From a virus: a DNA stretch of 28,302 nucleotides. Both the position numbers and the translations under genes were made by a program. Under the pieces are notes generated by a model. That model did no database searches. It was not told the DNA's origin and saw only the letters and a program-made list of their open reading frames with translations. Below are positions 23,796 through 28,302 of the stretch, in pieces. How positions within the stretch are numbered: the stretch's first letter is position 1; each line of letters starts with the position of its first letter. The DNA is taken from the IMG/VR virus record IMGVR_UViG_3300006086_000026, positions 1 through 28,302 of that record; one strand, written 5' to 3'.

Positions 23796-24019
23796 CAGGC
23801 ATTACCCTGCCGGTGTTTATTGCGATGTTCTTCAATTTCCTGGCAGGAAACACAGCGAGTTACACCCAGATACGCGCCGCGGCGCTTTTCAGGAATTGGG
23901 GCATCACAGTCTTCACAAAATGAGGCGCTTATAGCAGGCGCTCGATTGACGATATTGGCGATGTTGCGAGCCAGCATTTCATCGGTGCGCTGTTGCACGA
24001 TGTCCATTGAGTCAGTCAT
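23795..24019 (-). CDS. DksA/TraR-type zinc finger protein
   Basis: 74 aa. A four-cysteine C4 finger C35-x2-C38-x17-C56-x2-C59 (FCEDCDAPIPEKRRGAYLGV) after an N-terminal helix, the usual layout of short phage TraR/DksA proteins found upstream of A in P2-like prophages. Such proteins bind the secondary channel of RNA polymerase and change promoter choice; no direct evidence for that here. One-base overlaps with both neighbours (24019 and 23795), so tightly coupled. Confidence 0.9.
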   Translation of the reverse strand: MTDSMDIVQQRTDEMLARNIANIVNRAPAISASFCEDCDAPIPEKRRGAYLGVTRCVSCQEIEEHRNKHRQGNA

Positions 24020-24249
24020 TAGTGCGCCTCCTCAATCTGAGCCTGAATTTTTTCCGCTTCCTGATTAAGTAGCTCGGCTGCTTCGACACAGGTTAATTCT
24101 TCCCGACGAATTTTCGAGGCCAGGATGTTAAGGCGGCATATCATGAGGTCAGCACGACCGCGACGTTCTTCACGACGCGCATCATTCAGCATCATATCGA
24201 GTTCGATATAGGAACCAGGCTTAGTGGTACTAGATGATTTATTCAGCAT
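24019..24249 (-). CDS. Small conserved P2-like early protein (DUF2732-type)
   Basis: 76 aa, helical and charged: ELDMMLNDARREERRGRADL, then ILASKIRREELTCVEAAELL. This matches what I know of the DUF2732 proteins found two genes upstream of A in P2-like prophages. Function not known to me. ATG at 24249; its stop overlaps the zinc-finger gene start. Confidence 0.8.
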   Translation of the reverse strand: MLNKSSSTTKPGSYIELDMMLNDARREERRGRADLMICRLNILASKIRREELTCVEAAELLNQEAEKIQAQIEEAH

Positions 24250-24316
24250 GTGATTTTCCTTTCTTCAGGCAAAGCGAATCCCGGCGGGTTTACGCCAATT
24301 AATTGCTTTGGGTTAT

Positions 24317-24658
24317 TTAGCTTAAAAGAGTCATTCGTTTGGGAAATAAACTCACAACGGCTTTCAGATGGTTCATTGCGCGAATCAACGCGTTTCTTTC
24401 ATCAGTAGTGAGATCAGTAAAATCGGCTGAGTGCCGGTCTTTACCGATGTTTGCCAGAAAGAAAATGGCACTTAAAGCACGCTTGTTATCCTGATAATTG
24501 CTGTCTGTTACATCGCGCATTTCAGCAATAAAACGGGCTACATCTTTTTCACAATTACCGCCCATCAATTGCGAGCGGAGTAGAGCGACATGATTCAGTG
24601 CGGCAACGCGTTGACCGGTTGTCAGTTCGACCAGCATGGAATCGCCTTCGATAGCCAT
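24317..24658 (-). CDS. Conserved P2-like early protein (DUF5347-type)
   Basis: 113 aa, mainly helical: TTGQRVAALNHVALLRSQLM, a central DVARFIAEMRDV, and a C-terminal TDERNALIRAMNHLKAVVSL. Resembles the DUF5347 proteins of P2-like early operons; function unknown. A strong AGGAG lies before ATG at 24658. Its first 12 codons overlap the small frame ending at 24622. Confidence 0.78.
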   Translation of the reverse strand: MAIEGDSMLVELTTGQRVAALNHVALLRSQLMGGNCEKDVARFIAEMRDVTDSNYQDNKRALSAIFFLANIGKDRHSADFTDLTTDERNALIRAMNHLKAVVSLFPKRMTLLS

Positions 24659-24768
24659 GTTTTGCTCCTCTTAGGTAATGCTTGTGCTTTTACTTCTGAA
24701 GCTGACGGTGTTGCCGGATTCCAGCGCTTACCGTTTTCTCCCATGATCCAGCCGTGTCCGTATGACAT
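24622..24768 (-). CDS. Small phage protein (DUF2724-type), 48 aa
   Basis: 48 aa in another frame, MSYGHGWIMGENGKRWNP and on to SKTWLSKAIPCWSN. The GWIMGENGKRWNPATP and ALPKRSKTWLSK segments are typical of DUF2724 proteins that sit between cII and the next early gene in P2-like phages. The reading frame upstream closes at a TAA, so the ATG at 24768 is the only good start. No clear Shine-Dalgarno. It overlaps the next gene by 37 bp, so translation of the two is probably coupled. Confidence 0.72.
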   Translation of the reverse strand: MSYGHGWIMGENGKRWNPATPSASEVKAQALPKRSKTWLSKAIPCWSN

Positions 24769-24818
24769 AGATGGGCTTTGGCGTTAAAGCCTTGCTGCCA
24801 ATGAGATCATGATATCCC

Positions 24819-25328
24819 TCAACTCATGCCAAATGATGCACCGATGCCGCTGATGGCATCGACGGTTGAGGACAGTGTCGGATTAGCCTGAATACGTGCC
24901 TGTACTGCCATTGCGGCCAGTGTTAAGCAGCGAATACCACTATTAACGTTTTGCAGAAGGCCACGTTTACAGTTGGCTGTCATAGGTTCTGTAGAAGTTG
25001 CCCCAGCTGCTAACTGACCTACTTCTGCGGTGGCTTTCATGACATATAGGGGAAATTTTTCATCAGCGACTTCGTTTACCGGCACACAGGGGAGACACTG
25101 GATTTGCGCCAGCAGGCCATCAACTAACGTTGCATCCTCAGTGACATCGGTAAGGGCTAAAACCTCTAAGACGGTAAGCTGATGTGGCTGGTCTGGATTC
25201 AGCTTGTTACGCAACGTTTGCGCACGCATGCCGGACTGCTTAGCGACGTCTACCATGTTGTGAGCTAACGCGAATTTGCGACAGGCATCGTCGTAATGGG
25301 TATGGGTAGAAACCTTGAAATCAAACAT
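24819..25328 (-). CDS. cII: CII-type regulatory protein
   Basis: 169 aa from ATG at 25328 (AAGGA about 10 nt upstream); the longer frame to 25442 would run into the Cox-like gene. Phage regulatory CII family (186 CII type). It has a POU/HTH-like domain in the N-terminal half (MVDVAKQSGMRAQTLRNKLN) and a helical C-terminal half. In 186, CII activates the establishment promoter for CI. P2 itself has no such gene, so the control region is of the 186/PSP3 kind. Confidence 0.88.
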   Translation of the reverse strand: MFDFKVSTHTHYDDACRKFALAHNMVDVAKQSGMRAQTLRNKLNPDQPHQLTVLEVLALTDVTEDATLVDGLLAQIQCLPCVPVNEVADEKFPLYVMKATAEVGQLAAGATSTEPMTANCKRGLLQNVNSGIRCLTLAAMAVQARIQANPTLSSTVDAISGIGASFGMS

Positions 25329-25359
25329 GCTCAGATCCTTCTTAACTTGCAAAATCAAG

Positions 25360-25761
25360 TTATGGTTTGATATAGCGGCATTTGATTGCTTGTTGGCGGT
25401 TCTTCTCACGCCATGCAGCAACATTGATAAGCGGATTGCCATGTTTCGTCATGGTGGTCTCTACCACTTCGCCGGTCTTACGATTAGTGCGGTTCTGCGT
25501 GTAAGTGAAAGATGGAGTAGGAGCAAGCAAGACAACGCCATTAGCAATCCATTTCTCCAGCACCGACAGGCTAATGCGGTTGGCTGCAGCAAAGTCCTGC
25601 TTAGACATTGTTGGGGATGTGGCGAGCGTGACGGCTTTGTTTACGGCGTCGTTTACCGCTTCGCTGATGGCTGGCATCAAAATCGCTGCGACATTGGCAA
25701 TAAAATCTTGAGATTGCACTAAGTCAAATGCGTTCTGACTATTTGCATTTTCAGTATGCAT
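25360..25761 (-). CDS. cox: Cox/Apl-like regulator and excisionase
   Basis: 133 aa from ATG at 25761 (GGAG 9 nt upstream). The N-terminal about 55 residues are a helical extension not present in P2 Cox (91 aa). The rest is a Cox-type HTH (SKQDFAAANRISLSVLEKWI, ANGVVLLAP) followed by a conserved end GNPLINVAAWREKN. Cox represses the CI-side promoter and assists excision. First gene of the early operon, divergent from cI. Also reads as the repressor counterpart at the lysis-lysogeny switch. Confidence 0.85.
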   Translation of the reverse strand: MHTENANSQNAFDLVQSQDFIANVAAILMPAISEAVNDAVNKAVTLATSPTMSKQDFAAANRISLSVLEKWIANGVVLLAPTPSFTYTQNRTNRKTGEVVETTMTKHGNPLINVAAWREKNRQQAIKCRYIKP

Positions 25762-25876
25762 AACGCAGTATCTCCTATTAGTTAAGCGTGTTCTATTGTG
25801 TTGCATGTGGTATGCAAACACTCTAGATCGCATTTGTTTAACTGTAAACATAATTTAGCGTTTATTGGTAAAAATA
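25762..25876. promoter_or_regulatory. CI/Cox control region (lysis-lysogeny switch)
   Basis: 115 bp between divergent genes. The Cox-side promoter fits TTTACA (25848-25843), 17 bp, TAGAGT (25825-25820) on the minus strand. Directly after its -10 lies an imperfect palindrome, GTGTTGCAT/ATGCAAACAC, at 25798-25821. A second short palindrome, GTTTA-N4-TAAAC, lies at 25836-25849, over the -35. Both are placed to act as operators. The CI-side promoter is not clear to me. Confidence 0.5.
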
Positions 25877-26719
25877 ATGCGTCTTGAAAATGCAGTTGCG
25901 AGCGAGGTGTTAGAACGAATCCTCTCAGCGTATGGCTTCACCATGCAAAAAGAATTAAGCGATAGACTAGAAATTGCCAAGAGCAATGTCGCTAGTTGGT
26001 TGGCGCGCGGTCAGGTTCCGGGCAACGTTATTGTGCAATGTTCTCTTGATACAGGAGCTGATGTAAATTGGTTAGTTACTGGTGAACTTGAAAAAGCAAG
26101 TCAACAACGCGAACTTCCAAACCTGACTGGTAAAGCTGTTTACGATGAAGTTATGGCTAATGGTGGTAAATCTGTGCTTCGTCGTATCCTTGATGCATAT
26201 GGATTCACCCAGCAAAAGCAACTCTGTGAATTACTGGATATTTCATCAGGCACTGTCAGCACCTGGGTAAGACGGAATTATTTTCCCGGTGATGTTGTTG
26301 TTGCGTGTGCGCTTGATACAGGTGTTGATCTGCATTGGCTTGCAACAGGAAAGGGAAAACAGCTAAAAGAAACTATTAAAGAATCCGAAACCTTTTCTAT
26401 CCCTCGCAAGAATCTTATTGCAGGCAGCTTGTATGAAAATGGTCTGTGGGAAATTAACCTCAGCTTCATCTCTCAAAATCTTGTTGAACCGGTGTTCGTA
26501 TCGAGCAGCAATTCTGCTTGGGTTGTTGATTTAAGTATTGGTGATATTAGCAACGGGCGTTGGTTGATGGGAATCGACGGTAAATACGATGTATATGACA
26601 TCACGCTTTTACCTGGGCGTAAAATTAGCGTCACTAATAAGGGAACAAATTTCACTTGTGGTGCTGATGAAGTAAAAACTGCTGGCAAGGTGGTTTTGAC
26701 AATGGATTATAATTTTTAA
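25877..26719 (+). CDS. cI: CI repressor with tandem duplicated DNA-binding domain
   Basis: 280 aa from ATG at 25877; a TTG at 25865 would add four codons. Two copies of the 186-CI N-terminal HTH domain: residues 11-70 (VLERILSAYGF to WLVTGE) and 100-159 (VLRRILDAYGF to WLATGK). They align without gaps over 60 positions, with 32 identities by eye, and an 89-residue (267-nt) period. A linker and a single C-terminal oligomerisation domain follow (about 172-280, FSIPRKNL to the end). 186 CI has one HTH copy and is not RecA-cleaved; no self-cleavage motif is seen here either. It should bind the operators at 25798-25849 and hold the prophage silent. Confidence 0.92.
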   Translation: MRLENAVASEVLERILSAYGFTMQKELSDRLEIAKSNVASWLARGQVPGNVIVQCSLDTGADVNWLVTGELEKASQQRELPNLTGKAVYDEVMANGGKSVLRRILDAYGFTQQKQLCELLDISSGTVSTWVRRNYFPGDVVVACALDTGVDLHWLATGKGKQLKETIKESETFSIPRKNLIAGSLYENGLWEINLSFISQNLVEPVFVSSSNSAWVVDLSIGDISNGRWLMGIDGKYDVYDITLLPGRKISVTNKGTNFTCGADEVKTAGKVVLTMDYNF

Positions 26720-26732
26720 TAAGGGATAAATC

Positions 26733-27314
26733 ATGGATATGATTTTTGCAATATTAGGTTTAGTTTTAGTGATTTGGTCTGTTCGTAGCATTTTTAATAA
26801 GCAGCAAGGTCTTGGTAAAAAAATTGGTAAGTCTATTTTTTCTGCATGGTATTTCTTTACTGCTGCTGGTTTGGCAATATCCCCATCTGATTCAGTTAAG
26901 ATCGCTATCATTATGATGATGGTCGGTGCATTTGTTATTTGGTATTGTAATCGAAATTACAAAACGCCTACCACTAATAACGATATACTAAATGGTTATG
27001 CTGACGCTGTAAAAGGATTTGATTTATCCACTAACAAGAATGAACAAAGCAAGTATCGCTCAGTTAACCATGCAAAAGGCAAAGATGAAGAAATCAAAAA
27101 GGTCGCATTTTCATATGTGAATAGTAAAGGCGAAAATAGCTTTCGAGACGTCGATGTTAAAAGCTTTGATGGTGAGTATTTAGAAGGTTATTGTCATCTT
27201 TCACGTAAATTCAAGACATTTAGGCTCGATAGGGTCGAAGGTGAAATCATCATCCGAGATACAGGCGAAGCCATAGATACTATTGATTGGGCTGCTCAAA
27301 TGGAAGCAAGATAA
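26733..27314 (+). CDS. Membrane protein with a WYL-like C-terminal domain
   Basis: 193 aa, 13 bp after cI. Three membrane segments (about 2-19, 36-50, 54-73), a hydrophilic linker (about 75-118), and a C-terminal segment VAFSYVNSKGENSFRDVDVK to CHLSRKFKTFRLDRVEGEII with the pattern of a WYL domain (AFSYVNS, R138, a YCHL box and a TFRLDR end). WYL domains sense nucleic-acid-like ligands in defence regulators; on membrane anchors they are less common. Co-transcribed with cI and so expressed in the lysogen, which suits a superinfection-exclusion or signalling role (inference). AT-rich. Confidence 0.75.
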   Translation: MDMIFAILGLVLVIWSVRSIFNKQQGLGKKIGKSIFSAWYFFTAAGLAISPSDSVKIAIIMMMVGAFVIWYCNRNYKTPTTNNDILNGYADAVKGFDLSTNKNEQSKYRSVNHAKGKDEEIKKVAFSYVNSKGENSFRDVDVKSFDGEYLEGYCHLSRKFKTFRLDRVEGEIIIRDTGEAIDTIDWAAQMEAR

Positions 27315-27337
27315 TTTTTCTTAAAAGGAGATGTTGC

Positions 27338-27967
27338 ATGTCGGATATAATTGAAACATTTGTGAAAGTAGTATTGCCAATTATTTTGGCTTTGGTAGCG
27401 GTACTTTCTTTTTTCAAAGAAATGTTTTTAACTAAACGAAGAGTATTTGAAGAAAGAGAAAAGCTTAGTAAATTGAGTTATGATCTTTATAAAATAACTG
27501 ATGATGAAGATTTAAAGCGGCTGTCCATTGAGTACGGCTATGCTGCAATAACTAAAGAAAACTTTCTGAGTCAGCAACAACGAAAAGCCTTAGTTAGAAG
27601 TGAAAATCCTACTAGAGATATTGACTTGTTTGTAAAGTGTAGAGGGCTGTTAGACATAAAAACTGAACCACTTACGTTTGTTTGGAAAAAAAAGAGATAT
27701 GCTAATAAGTTTTATTTTAGTATGTCTATTTTTGTTAGGGTAACACTCTACACATTTGGGGCGCTAATATTCTTATTGCCGCTGCTATACAGCGCATTAC
27801 TGCCTAATTTTATTCTTGAGAAGCTGAGTGATTTTTCTGCACTGGCAAAGATAGGTATGGCCTTATATGCGCTATCCGCTGGAGCATTTTTAGCGTATGT
27901 GAATCTCTCTGCTGCTGTAAGGTTGATCGACTCTTCAAGACTCATTAAACGTCACACTACTGATTAG
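27338..27967 (+). CDS. Three-TM membrane protein, function unknown
   Basis: 209 aa from ATG at 27338, AAGGAG 7-8 nt upstream; a longer frame from 27287 overlaps the WYL gene. N-terminal membrane segment (about 9-27), a charged cytosolic region (about 30-125, with FEEREKLSKLSYDLYKITDD), and two C-terminal membrane segments (about 131-153 and 172-193). No family recognised. Lies 23 bp after the WYL-like gene, so a two-gene unit expressed from the cI side. Possible lysogenic-conversion or exclusion protein. Confidence 0.72.
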   Translation: MSDIIETFVKVVLPIILALVAVLSFFKEMFLTKRRVFEEREKLSKLSYDLYKITDDEDLKRLSIEYGYAAITKENFLSQQQRKALVRSENPTRDIDLFVKCRGLLDIKTEPLTFVWKKKRYANKFYFSMSIFVRVTLYTFGALIFLLPLLYSALLPNFILEKLSDFSALAKIGMALYALSAGAFLAYVNLSAAVRLIDSSRLIKRHTTD

Positions 27968-27976
27968 CCACTATAA

Positions 27977-28037
27977 GGTGGCGGTGAAATCATAACTGTA
28001 GCAGCGCTAAGTTGATTTAAGCCATTTCATCGCCACC
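27977..28037. repeat. Long inverted repeat between the CI operon and integrase
   Basis: Arms GGTGGCGGTGAAAT (27977-27990) and ATTTCATCGCCACC (28024-28037) pair over 14 bp with one mismatch; the spacer is 33 bp. It lies in the 243-bp stretch that holds no gene, between the last CI-operon gene and integrase. It could be an integrase or Cox arm site, part of an att site, or a transcript end; no T-run follows either arm. Confidence 0.6.
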
Positions 28038-28062
28038 GAATAACCTAACTCATTGAAATAAA

Positions 28063-28090
28063 GAATATTAAATAGTATTCGGTCTTTTTT
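28063..28090 (+). terminator. Candidate terminator of the CI operon
   Basis: Short AT-rich stem GAATAT/GTATTC with a 6-nt loop, followed by GGTCTTTTTTT. The stem is weak but the T-run is good for plus-strand transcripts. It lies about 95 bp after the last plus-strand gene and before the integrase end. Confidence 0.35.
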
Positions 28091-28210
28091 TGGTTGGCAT
28101 TTAAAAACAGCATCTTAGATTAAAATCAATGAGTTAAACGCCATCCTGTTGCCTTCTGTTCTACTCTGCTGGACTCTGTGCCGGCACTTTGTCGCCACTT
28201 TTCTTCACCA

Positions 28211-28302
28211 TCACGCCAGCGGATTGCAGCGAATTGCATCCTCAAGGTGGTCTGGCGCGAAGTGCGCATAACGCATCGTCACCCTGATATCGGAATGCCC
28301 GA
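28211..28302 (-). CDS. int: Tyrosine integrase (3' end only)
   Basis: The last 29 codons of a minus-strand gene entering from beyond 28302: GHSDIRVTMRYAHF then APDHLEDAIRCNPLA, stop TGA at 28213-28211. This is the C-terminal box of a tyrosine recombinase, GHS plus the active-site Tyr in MRYAHF. The gene is convergent with the cI operon, whereas P2 and 186 int run in the same direction as their repressor. A second frame, KKSGDKVPAQSPAE and stop at 28163-28161, carries the usual SGDKV-type integrase tail, so the gene has lost or shifts its last residues. It may be this prophage's integrase (att then lies to the right) or that of a neighbouring element. Confidence 0.85.
   Translation of the reverse strand, partial: GHSDIRVTMRYAHFAPDHLEDAIRCNPLA

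Noticed and set aside
1-28302. tRNA genes, CRISPR arrays, IS elements
   Set aside because: None seen by eye on either strand; no transposase frame and no regular spacer array.

Overview
The window is most of a P2/186-type temperate myophage (Peduovirus-like), read as an integrated prophage in a member of the Enterobacterales. The structural genes are GC-rich and follow canonical P2 order. The host genus cannot be fixed from the sequence, because no host gene is visible on either side. The left edge cuts the tape measure gene, so U, D and ogr lie outside. The right edge cuts a tyrosine integrase gene, so no complete att pair can be seen.

Layout. 1-2982 (minus): tail genes T, E' and E (joined by a -1 frameshift), FII, FI. 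3146-4278 (plus): an AT-richer two-gene insert in the place where P2 carries Z/fun. It looks like a polymorphic toxin and its immunity protein. 4334-8406 (minus): tail fibre and baseplate genes G, H, I, J, W, V. 8504-9565 (plus): an AT-rich membrane-protein gene in the place of P2 orf30. 9579-12397 (minus): S, R, spanins, endolysin, holin, X, L. 12490-15172 (minus): M, N, O. 15317-18111 (plus): terminase P and portal Q.

18147-20823 (minus): a strongly AT-rich operon of an AAA/OLD-like ATPase and a TOPRIM-like protein, lying between Q and a recognisable P2-type cos site (21075-21093). Right of cos come 10-bp phased ATGC repeats, a terminator, and a 58-codon gene behind a near-consensus LexA box. 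This is the position of the SOS-controlled antirepressor gene tum in phage 186. 21567-25761 (minus): the early and replication operon (gpA, a DksA/TraR-like zinc finger, small conserved phage ORFs, CII, a Cox-like protein). 25877-27967 (plus): a CI repressor with two tandem copies of its DNA-binding domain, followed by two membrane-protein genes. 28211-28302 (minus): the 3' end of an integrase gene, convergent with the CI operon.

How it works together. CI and Cox promoters face each other at 25762-25876. A 186-type CI is not expected to be cut by RecA, so SOS induction would need a LexA-controlled antirepressor, and the 58-aa gene is the positional candidate. Accessory cargo sits in four places (Z/fun, orf30, cos-Q and the CI operon). 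All of it is AT-richer than the structural genes, as expected for horizontally acquired cargo. The cos-Q ATPase/TOPRIM pair and the toxin/immunity-like pair are the best candidates for undescribed systems. Every function given to cargo is inference from sequence.
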